Shown here piece after piece: positions 15,584-23,474 of a stretch of DNA of 32,691 bases. Made by a program: the position numbers and the translations under genes. Source of the stretch: Pseudomonadota bacterium (GTDB lineage Bacteria; Pseudomonadota; Gammaproteobacteria; Steroidobacterales; Steroidobacteraceae); the NCBI GenBank assembly GCA_021822385.1, contig JAKARC010000026.1:1-32691 (forward strand), read 5' to 3'. Below the pieces are notes generated by a model. It was not told the DNA's origin, searched no databases, and saw only the letters and a list, made by a program, of their open reading frames with translations. The first letter of the stretch is position 1, and each line of letters starts with the position of its first letter.

Positions 15584-16699
15584 TTAGAATGAGTACAGAC
15601 CCTGCACGGCGACTTCGCTCTGGTGGTCCGCGAGCGCGGTCACGGACTTGCCGGTGCTTGCGAGGGTGTGGGTGTAGGTGAAGCTCGAGCGATTCGACCA
15701 GTCATACCGGCCCTCGAGGCGCAGCTGGAAGTTCGGTGTCATTTGGTCACTGAACGTGACGGTGCCCTCCTTCAGCGTCTGCGGTGTTCCGGAGATGAAT
15801 CCATCGCGGTCGTCGAGCGCCTCGCCTCGCACCGAGACCAGCCATTGCCGGGCGAAGTGGTAATTGACATAGGCGGCCACGCCGCTCCATACCCCGCCCG
15901 CTGTGATGGCGCTGCGATCCTGCTCGCCCCAGTCCGAGGATAAGACAAACGAAAGCGCCGGCGTTGCAGTGTAGGTTGCGACCGCATCGATCAGCGTACG
16001 GCGGGCGAGATCGACCGGGTCGTTGCCGATATAGCTCTGCGCGGTGAGCGAGAATGCCGCCGACGGCGTGAGATCGATGCCGAGTTCGACGGTCTTCGAG
16101 CCCGAGCTGAAACTCGTATAATTCCAGCCGTTGTTGACCCCGGCGATCAGGCTGAGGATGGTGTTGACCGTGTACGTCACTCGTACGCCGGTATGGGTCA
16201 TGGGCTCGGCGTAAAAGAGCAGCGAGCGCGTGATGTTGGTGTCTCCGGTCGGTGCGACCACCTCCGCGCCGGCGAGCGTGGTGAACGTGCCGGCCTGCAC
16301 GGTCACATTGCCGCGTACGTACTGCAGGTAGGCTTGCAGCAAAGCGACCGGATCGTTGCTCGAGGCCGTGGCGCTCTGGGCCGCGTTCAGGATTTCGGCG
16401 TCGGTGCCGCCAATCACATCGACCAGTGCGCCGAATCCCTGTGCCGGCTGGTAGGCGAGCGTGAGTCCGGCCTGGTCCAATTGAAACGCATCGTGCTCCG
16501 TGTCGAACTGATGAAAGGTGTTGTCGCCGGAGGAATGGTAGTACGTGGCGGCGAGGTAGCCCGAAGCGGTGATGCCTGAATCGGCCAGCAGCTGCGCCAG
16601 AGTCGGCGCCGATATCGGCGCGCCCGATGCCCAGGCGCCGACCGGCACCAGGGCAAGGCCAATGCCAACCAGGATGTGTGTGCGGGCGAAATAGCGCAT
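15584..16699 (-). CDS. Outer-membrane beta-barrel porin (OmpL-like, porin-2 type)
   Basis: A 371-residue exported barrel protein. The signal peptide spans about 1-24 (MRYFARTHILVGIGLALVPVGAWA). The mature part alternates hydrophobic and polar residues and ends in the terminal phenylalanine (GLYSF) recognised by the BAM machinery. Motifs such as GYLAATYYHS, LDQAGLTLAYQP, QAGTFTTLAGAEVV, YAEPMTHTGVRVTY and GVNNGWNY are typical of the OmpL-like beta-barrel porin-2 family. Substrate is not predictable. The ATG at 16699 is preferred because AGAGG lies six bases upstream on the minus strand and a clean signal sequence follows. The reading frame stays open upstream to 16885, but without a plausible start. 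Confidence 0.85.
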   Translation of the reverse strand: MRYFARTHILVGIGLALVPVGAWASGAPISAPTLAQLLADSGITASGYLAATYYHSSGDNTFHQFDTEHDAFQLDQAGLTLAYQPAQGFGALVDVIGGTDAEILNAAQSATASSNDPVALLQAYLQYVRGNVTVQAGTFTTLAGAEVVAPTGDTNITRSLLFYAEPMTHTGVRVTYTVNTILSLIAGVNNGWNYTSFSSGSKTVELGIDLTPSAAFSLTAQSYIGNDPVDLARRTLIDAVATYTATPALSFVLSSDWGEQDRSAITAGGVWSGVAAYVNYHFARQWLVSVRGEALDDRDGFISGTPQTLKEGTVTFSDQMTPNFQLRLEGRYDWSNRSSFTYTHTLASTGKSVTALADHQSEVAVQGLYSF

Positions 16700-16938
16700 G
16701 TTCAGCCTCTTGTGATCCTCGCGGGAGATCGCGCAGAAAGAGACAAGCACGCGGCGTGCCAGGGCGGTAAAGGCCGTAAATGCGCTGAAATCCGCGGTCT
16801 GCGTGCGCGCCCATGTGCTGGTGCCCACCACCATGGCGCGCAGCCGTGACCATTGTGGTGCGCCGCTGGGCCGGGCGGCGCGCAAGAGTACCCCGCGACC
16901 GGTGAGCTCGCGGTTAGCAAATGTGTGGATGCGGGCGG
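16700..16938. other. Spacer between motB and the porin gene
   Basis: About 240 bases separate the motB stop from the porin start, both on the minus strand. This is long enough for an independent porin promoter, but no confident -35/-10 pair or terminator was found. Short T-rich segments (TTTACGGCCTTTACC-like on the minus strand) are the only AT-richer parts. Confidence 0.4.
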
Positions 16939-17946
16939 CTAGCGGGGCCGGGCGGCGGCCGGCGGTACGCTCGCGTGGCGGCGGGCCGGTGTCGGCGGAT
17001 TGGCCGAGCCGGTGTCGGCGCGCAGGGCCGCTTCGGCCTCACGCCGTGTCATCACGATGATGCTGATGCGGCGGTTGACCGGGGCGTACGGATTGGCCTT
17101 GTCGAACAGTACGGTGGCGGCCAGGCCGACCACGCGGGCGACCTTGCCGGGATCGAGTCCGCCTTGAACGAGCGCCCGGCGCGCCGCATTGGCGCGATCG
17201 GCCGACAGTTCCCAGTTGGTGTAGTGCGCGAGGCGCGGGTACTGGTGCGCATCGGTATGACCGATGATGGCGATCTGATTGGGCACGGTGTTCAGGTACG
17301 GCGCCAGCGTCTCGAGAATGCGCCGCGCGTAGCTGCGCAGCTTGGCACTGCCGAGATCGAACATGGCCCGGTTCTTCGAGTCGACGATCTGGATGCGCAC
17401 GCCGCGCGGGGTGATGTCGATCAGCAGATGTTTCTTGAAGGGCTTCAGTGCCTGACTGTGCTGCACGGCCTGGCGCAGCTCGGCCATGAGCGACTCGAGC
17501 CGTTGATGATCGGCGCCCTCGACCTTGAGTCTGGCCGCAGTGAGACTCGGGGGAGCCGCCGGCCGTTGTTCCCCGGTGCTGCCCGAGGCCTTTCCGGACG
17601 CATTGAGGTGGATCATCGAGCGGGCGTGCATGTGCATGCCGTTCAGCCCGCCGCCGAGATTGATGGGGCTGGTGCTCGCCCCGCCCGGTCCGGTCGGACC
17701 CGGCGCGGCATGCGTGCTTTGTCCGGTTTGCATGCTCGGGTTCTTGAAATAATTGAAGATCGCGGCCCGCTCGGCCTTGTTGACCGCGGTTACGATCCAC
17801 ATGACCAGGAAAAAGGCCATCATGGCCGTGACGAAATCCGCGTAGGCGACCTTCCAGACCCCACCGTGGTGCTCGGCGTCGCGGCGCTTGCTGCGCTTGA
17901 CGAAGATGGGCGCCTTGTCTTCCTTTTGTGTCGCGGATCCGGCCAT
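16939..17946 (-). CDS. motB: Flagellar motor stator protein MotB
   Basis: A 335-residue MotB. It has a basic N-terminus, one transmembrane helix at about 36-56 and the proton-conducting aspartate D37 in VAYADFVTAMMAFFLVMWIV. An extended linker (about 70-150) follows, then an OmpA-type peptidoglycan-binding domain with IAIIGHTDAHQ, NWELSADRANAARRAL and NRRISIIVM. It anchors the stator to the cell wall and couples ion flow to torque with MotA. Its ATG overlaps the motA TGA by one base. The variable C-terminal tail is rich in Ala, Pro and Arg. Confidence 0.96.
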   Translation of the reverse strand: MAGSATQKEDKAPIFVKRSKRRDAEHHGGVWKVAYADFVTAMMAFFLVMWIVTAVNKAERAAIFNYFKNPSMQTGQSTHAAPGPTGPGGASTSPINLGGGLNGMHMHARSMIHLNASGKASGSTGEQRPAAPPSLTAARLKVEGADHQRLESLMAELRQAVQHSQALKPFKKHLLIDITPRGVRIQIVDSKNRAMFDLGSAKLRSYARRILETLAPYLNTVPNQIAIIGHTDAHQYPRLAHYTNWELSADRANAARRALVQGGLDPGKVARVVGLAATVLFDKANPYAPVNRRISIIVMTRREAEAALRADTGSANPPTPARRHASVPPAAARPR

Positions 17947-18815
17947 CAGGCACTGGCTCTGGCTTTACCCTTCAACTGCGATTCGAGATCGGCGAAGGTC
18001 GGACGAACATCGCTGAACAGCAGCTTGCGTGCGAACTCGATGGCCACCGCGGGCACATAGCCGCGCACGCTCGCAACCAGCGCCATCTTGACCAGCTCGA
18101 AGGCCTTGGCCTCGTCGTTGGCCTCGTGGGCGAGGGCGGCGGCGAGCGGGCTGGCGAAGCCGTATGAAATCAGGATGCCGAGGAACGTGCCGACGAGTGC
18201 CGAGGCGACGCGCGCACCGATGGCGGCGGTATTGGCGCCGGCGATCGAGGCCATGGTGTTGACGATGCCCAAAACGGCCGCGACGATGCCGAATCCCGGC
18301 AACGAGTCGGCCATGCGCTGCACGGCGTGCGAGGGCTCGTGGATTTCCTGGTGGAAGGTCTCGAGTTCCTGATCGAGCAGGCTCTCGAACTCGTGCGGGT
18401 CGAGATTGCCCCCGACCATCAGTCGCAGGCAGTCGGTGATGAACTGGCGCAGATGCCGATCGTGCTGGATGCGCGGGTAATTCTTGAACAGTGCGCCGCC
18501 GTCCGGCGCGTCGATGTCCGCTTCGATCGCCATCAGGCCTTCCTTGCGGATCTTGACCAGGATTTCGTACAAGAGCTTCAGCAGCGAGACATAATCGTCG
18601 TGCTCGTAGCGCTCCTGGCGGATCAACGCCACCGTGTCGCTGAAGGTCGCCTTGAGGATCTTGATCGGGTTGCTGGTGAGAAATGCGCCGAAGGCCGCGC
18701 CGACGATGATCAGGAACTCGGCCGGATGCCACAGCGCGAGCAGCTTCCCGCCCTCGACCAGGAAGCCGACCACCACGCAGCCGAGGACGACGACACTGCC
18801 GATGATCTGAATCAC
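17946..18815 (-). CDS. motA: Flagellar motor stator protein MotA
   Basis: A 289-residue MotA, close to the usual 285-295. The N-terminus IQIIGSVVVLGCVVVGFLVEGG is the first membrane helix, followed by HPAEFLIIVGAAFGAFL. The cytoplasmic loop spans roughly 70-160, and the conserved proline lies in LPGFGIVAAVLGIVNTM before the last two helices. With MotB it forms the proton-driven stator in the inner membrane. The GTG start is chosen because GAGG (18825-18822) is six bases upstream and the protein then begins at the family N-terminus. An ATG at 18872 is an alternative but has no ribosome binding site. A 44-codon upstream ORF overlaps the start as GTGA. Confidence 0.94.
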   Translation of the reverse strand: MIQIIGSVVVLGCVVVGFLVEGGKLLALWHPAEFLIIVGAAFGAFLTSNPIKILKATFSDTVALIRQERYEHDDYVSLLKLLYEILVKIRKEGLMAIEADIDAPDGGALFKNYPRIQHDRHLRQFITDCLRLMVGGNLDPHEFESLLDQELETFHQEIHEPSHAVQRMADSLPGFGIVAAVLGIVNTMASIAGANTAAIGARVASALVGTFLGILISYGFASPLAAALAHEANDEAKAFELVKMALVASVRGYVPAVAIEFARKLLFSDVRPTFADLESQLKGKARASA

Positions 18816-18946
18816 AGCGAACCTCGACCGCAGGTCGCGATGGTGCGCAGCCGCGGCCCGGGCGTCGCGCATCCGGCGCAAAGACCAGGCGGCGTGGCAG
18901 AGGCTGTTCGCAACCGTCGCTCGCGAAGGTATGGGCGCTGGCGCAT
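18812..18946 (-). CDS. Possible 44-residue Arg-rich leader peptide upstream of motA
   Basis: On the minus strand AAGGAG (18956-18951) stands four bases before ATG 18946. This opens a 44-codon frame beginning MRQRPYLRERRLRT, whose TGA overlaps the motA GTG start (GTGA, 18815-18812). The peptide has about nine arginines, is not hydrophobic and resembles nothing I recognise. It lies within the predicted motA transcript between the FliA-type promoter and motA. The strong ribosome binding site and exact overlap suggest coupled translation, but in GC-rich DNA a 44-codon frame can be chance. Confidence 0.4.
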   Translation of the reverse strand: MRQRPYLRERRLRTASATPPGLCAGCATPGPRLRTIATCGRGSL

Positions 18947-19199
18947 GGGTCTCCTTAAGCGAAAGATGTCTCGCGGTTGCACGCGGGCGCGGATCTCGAG
19001 AACGGCTGATGCCCGGCCCGGCACTCGCGCCAGCCATCCCTGGTGCCAAGGTGGGCGATCCGCTCCACTGTGCACCGTTTCCAAGACCGGTATCGGCCCG
19101 CGCGCGCCGCGCTTGAGTGATTGCGGCCCTGAATTGTGATGCCGAGCGGGTAAACTGGCGGGGTGAGCCGCGCCAAAAGCCGCGGCAAGGAGACTCTCG
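18947..19199. other. Divergent spacer between motA leader and aminotransferase gene
   Basis: This stretch contains the FliA-type promoter on the minus strand and the aminotransferase ribosome binding site AAGGAG (19187-19192) on the plus strand. TAAACT at 19151-19156 could be a plus-strand -10, but no -35 stands at the right distance. Apart from these I see no gene or RNA element. Confidence 0.5.
19091..19116 (-). promoter_or_regulatory. FliA (sigma-28)-type promoter for motAB
   Basis: Read on the minus strand this is TCAAG, 14 bases, then GCCGATA(C). It agrees with the flagellar sigma-28 pattern (TAAAG/TCAAG, N14, GCCGATAA) in spacing and in all of GCCGATA. It points toward motA, about 275 bases downstream, with transcription expected near 19084. 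No better class of promoter is visible in the divergent spacer. Confidence 0.65.
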
Positions 19200-20396
19200 G
19201 TGCTCGAACATCTCGACCGGCTGGCGCCGGATCCCATCCTCGGCCTGATGGCGGCGTATCGCGCCGACTCTGATGCGCGCAAGATCGACCTCGGGGTCGG
19301 TGTCTACCGCGATGAGCAGGGCGAGACCCCGATCATGCAGGCCGTGCGCACCGCCGAGCGGGCGGTTCTCGAGCGGCAGACGACCAAGACTTATGTTGCG
19401 CCTGCGGGTAATCCGGCATTCAATGCGGCGATGCGTCGGCTGGCGCTCGGGGCCGACGGGGCACTGAGCGAATCGCCGCGCGTCTGCGCCGTGCAGGCCC
19501 CGGGCGGTTGCGGTGCGCTGCGTCTCGGTGCGGAGCTCCTTCGCGCGGCCGATCCCCACACCACCGTGTACGTGAGCAGTCCGACCTGGGCGAACCATGT
19601 GCCGTTGCTGTCCGGCTCCGGACTGAAGCTCGAGCGCTACCCGTACTACGATCCGGCGACCGGCGGTGTCGCCTTCGAGGCCATGATGCGCGCGCTCGAG
19701 GGGCTCGCACCGCGCTCGGTGGTCCTCCTGCACGCCTCCTGTCATAACCCGACCGGCGCGGATCTGACGCCGACCCAATGGCAGCAGGTGTGCGACCTGC
19801 TGCAGCGGCGCGCGTTGGTGCCATTCATCGACATGGCGTATCAGGGACTCGGCGAGGGCCTGGAGGCGGATGCCGCCGGGCTGCGGCTGCTGTGCACGGC
19901 GTTGCCCGAGGCACTGATTGCGGTCTCGTGCTCGAAGAATTTCGGCCTGTATCGCGAGCGGGTCGGCTGCCTGCTCGTGCTGGGTGAAAGCGCGGCCGCC
20001 GCAGAGGCGGCGTTGACGCAGCTGACGCGCATTGCCCGCGGATTGTATTCAATGCCGCCGGATCATGGCGCCGCGATCGTGGCGGAGATCCTCGGCAGTG
20101 AGACGCTCCGCGCCGCCTGGCGCGCCGAGCTCGACGGGATGCGCGCGCGCATCATGCAATTGCGCGCGGCAGTCGCGGCTGCGCTTGCCGCGGCGTGCCC
20201 GAGCAAGGATTTCAGTCACATCCTGCGCCAGCGCGGCATGTTTTCCTATCTCGGTATCAGTGCCGAGGTGGTGCGGGTGCTGCGCGAGCAGCACCATGTG
20301 TACATGACCGACGATAGTCGCGTGAACGTCGCCGGCTTGCGCATGCAGAGCATCCCCTATTTTGCCGCGGCGGTGGCGCAGGCGCTCGGCCGGTAG
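19200..20396 (+). CDS. Aspartate/aromatic amino acid aminotransferase (class I, AspC/TyrB type)
   Basis: A 398-residue fold-type I PLP aminotransferase with the gammaproteobacterial AspC/TyrB signature. IDLGVGVYRDEQGETPIM lies near the N-terminus, KTYVAPAGNPAFN follows, then ASCHNPTGADLT, and SCSKNFGLYRERVG with the PLP lysine K246. The C-terminus has MTDDSRVNVAGLRMQSI. It exchanges amino groups between glutamate and aspartate or aromatic amino acids; which substrate dominates cannot be read from sequence. The GTG start at 19200 has AAGGAG seven bases upstream and matches the family N-terminus. It converges on folA, 65 bases away. Confidence 0.92.
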   Translation: MLEHLDRLAPDPILGLMAAYRADSDARKIDLGVGVYRDEQGETPIMQAVRTAERAVLERQTTKTYVAPAGNPAFNAAMRRLALGADGALSESPRVCAVQAPGGCGALRLGAELLRAADPHTTVYVSSPTWANHVPLLSGSGLKLERYPYYDPATGGVAFEAMMRALEGLAPRSVVLLHASCHNPTGADLTPTQWQQVCDLLQRRALVPFIDMAYQGLGEGLEADAAGLRLLCTALPEALIAVSCSKNFGLYRERVGCLLVLGESAAAAEAALTQLTRIARGLYSMPPDHGAAIVAEILGSETLRAAWRAELDGMRARIMQLRAAVAAALAAACPSKDFSHILRQRGMFSYLGISAEVVRVLREQHHVYMTDDSRVNVAGLRMQSIPYFAAAVAQALGR

Positions 20397-20407
20397 TGGG
20401 CCAGCCG

Positions 20408-20428
20408 GTCGCGCGCGCAACGCGCGGC
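20408..20428. terminator. GC-rich hairpin between convergent aminotransferase and folA genes
   Basis: CGCGCG (20410-20415) and CGCGCG (20421-20426) pair around a five-base loop, extendable by a G-U and a G-C pair. It sits in the 65-base convergent gap. There is no T tract, and alternating CG is common here by chance, so support is modest. Confidence 0.3.
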
Positions 20429-20461
20429 GAGTCGTTGCGGTGCGCGTGCTGGTCAATCCAT

Positions 20462-20992
20462 CTAATACGTGCCCGGGAGCTGCGGCACGCTTTTTCGCTC
20501 CAGAGTCATGAAGGTAAATGCGTGTGTATTGCGTTCGCTCGCGGGATGGTGGCGGCACTCGACGTCGGCCCATTGCGTCGGGTCGAGTGCGGGAAAGAAC
20601 GTGTCCCCGTCGATGTCCGCGTGCACCAGGGTGAGATACACGCGGCGCGCAAGCGGCATCAACAGCCGATAGACCTCCGCACCGCCGATCCCGATCAGCT
20701 CCTCGGCGTCGCGCACGCAGCCGAGCGCCTGGCCGAGGGAGTGCACGGCCAGCACCCCGGCGTCACTCCATTGGCGGTTGCGGGTCAGTACCAGGTTGCG
20801 GCGCCCCGGCAGCGGCCGGCCGATCGACTCGAAGGTCCTGCGTCCCATCAGGATGGGCTTGCCCAGCGTGAGGGTCTTGAAACGGCGCAGGTCCTCCGGC
20901 AGCCGCCACGGCAGGGCGTTGTTGCGGCCGATGCACCCGTTCTCGGCCATGGCCACGATGAGCGAGACCGCGGGCTGTTGCAGCGCGATCAT
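20462..20992 (-). CDS. folA: Dihydrofolate reductase
   Basis: A 176-residue DHFR. Conserved parts are SLIVAMAENGCIGRNNALPWRLPEDLRRFK (substrate and NADPH loops, with the acidic residue in LPEDL), MGRRTFESIGRPLPGRRNLVLTR (cofactor binding), IGIGGAEVYRLLMPLARRVYLT and the C-terminal beta strand region. It reduces dihydrofolate to tetrahydrofolate, completing the cycle with ThyA, whose gene lies 2.5 kb upstream on the same strand. The ATG at 20992 is preceded, one base away, by a perfect 9-bp GC stem that covers the ribosome binding region. kup and a SET-domain gene separate it from thyA. Confidence 0.96.
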   Translation of the reverse strand: MIALQQPAVSLIVAMAENGCIGRNNALPWRLPEDLRRFKTLTLGKPILMGRRTFESIGRPLPGRRNLVLTRNRQWSDAGVLAVHSLGQALGCVRDAEELIGIGGAEVYRLLMPLARRVYLTLVHADIDGDTFFPALDPTQWADVECRHHPASERNTHAFTFMTLERKSVPQLPGTY

Positions 20993-20993
20993 C

Positions 20994-21020
20994 GCCCCGC
21001 CCAGCGCCGGCGGGCGGGGC
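20994..21020 (-). promoter_or_regulatory. Stable GC hairpin abutting the folA start codon
   Basis: On the minus strand GCCCCGCCC, a nine-base loop and GGGCGGGGC form a perfect 9-bp stem ending one base before the folA ATG. The G-rich strand is the only candidate ribosome binding region. It could end kup transcription, though without a U tract, or restrain folA translation. Both readings are inference. Confidence 0.5.
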
Positions 21021-21053
21021 GGTGGAGCACGTCGTGGCGCAGCACCGCGGGCC

Positions 21054-22925
21054 TCAGATCTCGACCACGGTATTGAGCGAGATCACGCCGCGCGGCGGCA
21101 TGCGGAAGAATTCCGCCGCCTGGTTGCTGTGCCGCTGCATGCGCGCGAACAGGGTGCGCTGCAGACCGCGCCAGCCGCGCAGATCGCGGGCGCGCACGAC
21201 ATGTTGACTGACGAAGAACGTGCTGTCTTCCACGAACACCGTCAGGCCGCGGGCGCGACAGGCCCGCAGCGCCTCGCTCACGTCGGGGGTTTCCATGAAG
21301 CCGAAGCGCGCCGTGACCAAGTATACTCCGGGCACGGTCTCATCGATTTCAACCCGGTTGGCCGGATCTTGGCGTGGCGAGCGCATGATCTGCAGGTTCA
21401 GGATGATGACCCGTTCATGCACCACGCGGTTGTACTGCAGGTTGCCGATGAGCGCCGAGGGGATCAGATCCGGGGTGCTGGCCAGAAAGACCGCGGTGCC
21501 CGGGACACGGTGCACTCCGGCCAGCAGGTGGGGCAGTTCGCTGCGCGGCACCGCCTGGCGTGCCAGCGCCGCGCGCAGCTCCAGGCGGCCGCTGCGCCAG
21601 ATCATGAATATCGTGAACACCACCGCGGCGAGAGCCAGCGGAATCCAGCCGCCGGTCGGCACCTTGGTCATGTTGCCGGCAACAAAGGCGGAATCCACCA
21701 CGAACATCAGTCCAAACAGCATCGCGACATGCCACTTGCGCCAGTTCCACTGCTGCAGCGCGACGAATGCCCCGAGTATGGTCGTGATCAGCATCGTGCC
21801 GACCACGGCCGCGCCATACGCCGCCGACAGCGCATGCGAGGAGCGGAATCCGATCACGAAGCCGACGACAGCGGCGAACACCAACCAATTGACCGCAGGC
21901 ACATAGATTTGTCCGAGCTCGGTGGCCGAGGTCTGCAAGACACGGATCCGCGGCAGCATATCGAGTTGCACCGCCTGGCGCGCGATCGAGAATGCGCCCG
22001 AGATCACCGCCTGGGAAGCAATGACGCTGGCCGCCGTGGCGAGAATCACCATCCACGGCAGCGCCGTTGTCGAGACCATGTAAAAGAGCGTCTCGGGTAT
22101 GTAATGACCGCGGGCGAGCTGCAGCGCACCCTGACCGAAATAGTTGAGCAGCAGCGCCGGCCAGATGAGCGAGAACCAGGCGACGCGGACCGGCCCCTTG
22201 CCGAAGTGGCCCATGTCGGCGTAGAGCGCCTCCCCGCCCGTGATGCACAGGAACACCGCGCCGATGATCGCGAGCGATACCCCGGGGCGCCGCGCGAGCA
22301 GATCCAGGCCATAGAACGGGTTGACCGCCACGAGCACGACCGGGTCGGCGCGGATGGCGGCGATCCCGGTTGCCGCCAGGACCAGGAACCACAGGATCAT
22401 GATCGGCCCGAATATGGCGCCGACCTGAGCGGTGCCGCGGCGCTGGTAGGCGAACAGGCCGATGATGACGAGCACGGTGAGCGGCACAACGGCATGATTC
22501 AAGTTGGGACTGAGCACGCGCATGCCCTCCAGTGCGCTCAGCACGGAGATCGCCGGTGTGATCAGCGAGTCGCAGAAGAAGAAGGCGGTGCCGGCGAGCG
22601 CCAGGCCCACCACGGCCCGCGCCCAGAAGCTGCCCGCCACACTATGGCGTTGGGCAAGCGCGAACATCGCGAGAATGCCGCCCTCGCCCTCGTTATCGGC
22701 GCGCATGATGACGCTGACGTATTTGATGGTGACCGACAGCGTCAGTGCCCAGAAGATCAGCGACAGCGCGCCGAGCACCGCCACCCGATCGAAGCGGCCC
22801 GCCTCCGTCAGAGTCTCCTCCAGCGCATACAGTGGACTCGTGCCGATGTCGCCGTAGACGACGCCCGTGGCGCCCACGATGGCCGCGATCGACAGGCGGC
22901 GCAGATGTGTCGCGTTCGCGCTCAT
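21054..22925 (-). CDS. kup: Low-affinity potassium transport system protein Kup
   Basis: A 623-residue Kup/HAK/KUP transporter, matching the family's ~622. The N-terminus contains GATGVVYGDIGTSPLYALEE, the hallmark first helix. About twelve hydrophobic helices follow to near residue 430, including GEGGILAMFAL, GMRVLSPNLNHAVVPLTV and FLCITGGEALYADMGHFGK. A soluble C-terminal domain ends in the RGVISLNTVVEI segment. It imports K+ with H+ across the inner membrane. The ATG at 22925 overlaps the stop of the SET-domain gene (ATGA), implying translational coupling with it. The long open frame upstream of the ATG belongs to that gene's strand and is not used. Confidence 0.96.
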   Translation of the reverse strand: MSANATHLRRLSIAAIVGATGVVYGDIGTSPLYALEETLTEAGRFDRVAVLGALSLIFWALTLSVTIKYVSVIMRADNEGEGGILAMFALAQRHSVAGSFWARAVVGLALAGTAFFFCDSLITPAISVLSALEGMRVLSPNLNHAVVPLTVLVIIGLFAYQRRGTAQVGAIFGPIMILWFLVLAATGIAAIRADPVVLVAVNPFYGLDLLARRPGVSLAIIGAVFLCITGGEALYADMGHFGKGPVRVAWFSLIWPALLLNYFGQGALQLARGHYIPETLFYMVSTTALPWMVILATAASVIASQAVISGAFSIARQAVQLDMLPRIRVLQTSATELGQIYVPAVNWLVFAAVVGFVIGFRSSHALSAAYGAAVVGTMLITTILGAFVALQQWNWRKWHVAMLFGLMFVVDSAFVAGNMTKVPTGGWIPLALAAVVFTIFMIWRSGRLELRAALARQAVPRSELPHLLAGVHRVPGTAVFLASTPDLIPSALIGNLQYNRVVHERVIILNLQIMRSPRQDPANRVEIDETVPGVYLVTARFGFMETPDVSEALRACRARGLTVFVEDSTFFVSQHVVRARDLRGWRGLQRTLFARMQRHSNQAAEFFRMPPRGVISLNTVVEI

Positions 22926-23473
22926 CGTCGCGTCATCGACTGGCCGCGGCCCCGGGGCGGCGCGCGCCGCTTGGTTTTTACGGCGGGCTTGGCCGGCTGC
23001 GGCACGTTCCGCGCCGATTTGCGCGGGGGCCAGAGCATGCTGCCGCGGCACTCTGGATGTCCGCACCGGCAGGCGTAGATCTCATCGGCATCGGGCGGAT
23101 CGTCCGGCGCGCGCCCGAGCTGATAGTCGTACGAGAGTTCCTCGCCCGGCTGGATGGTGCGCACGGCCTCGATGTAGACCCGCTTGGCTTCGATCACCGT
23201 CTCGCAGTTGGGATTACACGAGTGGTTGATGAACCGCGCGGCATTACCGTGTACGCCGGCATCGATGACGGTGCGCGCATCGACGATGAACAGGAACGTA
23301 TGGCTGTCGCGCGGGTCGCGATCCTCGTAGCGCCGGTCGGCTTCCTGGTGCGAGACCCGCTCGCCAAGGTATTCGATGATCCGGGTGCCCTTGCGGATAC
23401 GGCGCAGCGCGAACGCGCCGCGTCCATGCACGCGCGAGCGGCGCACGGCGAAGTACGGCGCCGGGCGCGCCAC
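22922..23473 (-). CDS. SET-domain protein lysine methyltransferase with post-SET zinc motif
   Basis: A 183-residue protein made of one SET domain plus tail. The SAM-binding N-terminal motif is VHGRGAFALRRIRKGTRI (15-32). RFINHSCNPNCE (80-91) and GEELSYDY (110-117, catalytic-site tyrosines 115 and 117) form the SET pseudoknot. ACRCGHPECRGSM (134-146) is a post-SET CxCx4C that with C86 can hold zinc, as in eukaryotic histone methyltransferases. The last ~35 residues are Pro/Lys/Arg-rich. A protein lysine target is expected from the family; which one is unknown. The GTG start lies one base after the thyA stop, and its own stop overlaps the kup start. Confidence 0.9.
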   Translation of the reverse strand: MARPAPYFAVRRSRVHGRGAFALRRIRKGTRIIEYLGERVSHQEADRRYEDRDPRDSHTFLFIVDARTVIDAGVHGNAARFINHSCNPNCETVIEAKRVYIEAVRTIQPGEELSYDYQLGRAPDDPPDADEIYACRCGHPECRGSMLWPPRKSARNVPQPAKPAVKTKRRAPPRGRGQSMTRR

Positions 23474-23474
23474 C

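Noticed and set aside
16700-16885. Upstream extension of the porin
   Set aside because: It would bury the signal peptide behind about 60 residues, and the internal ATG at 16699 has a good ribosome binding site.
18816-19778. N-terminal extension of motA by about 320 residues
   Set aside because: The upstream frame crosses the sigma-28 promoter and runs antisense to the aminotransferase gene; MotA family members begin at the GTG chosen.
20778-23078. Long plus-strand open frame opposite kup and folA
   Set aside because: It is antisense to two well-recognised genes, its composition is dominated by Arg, His, Asp and Gln, and no conserved domain is visible.
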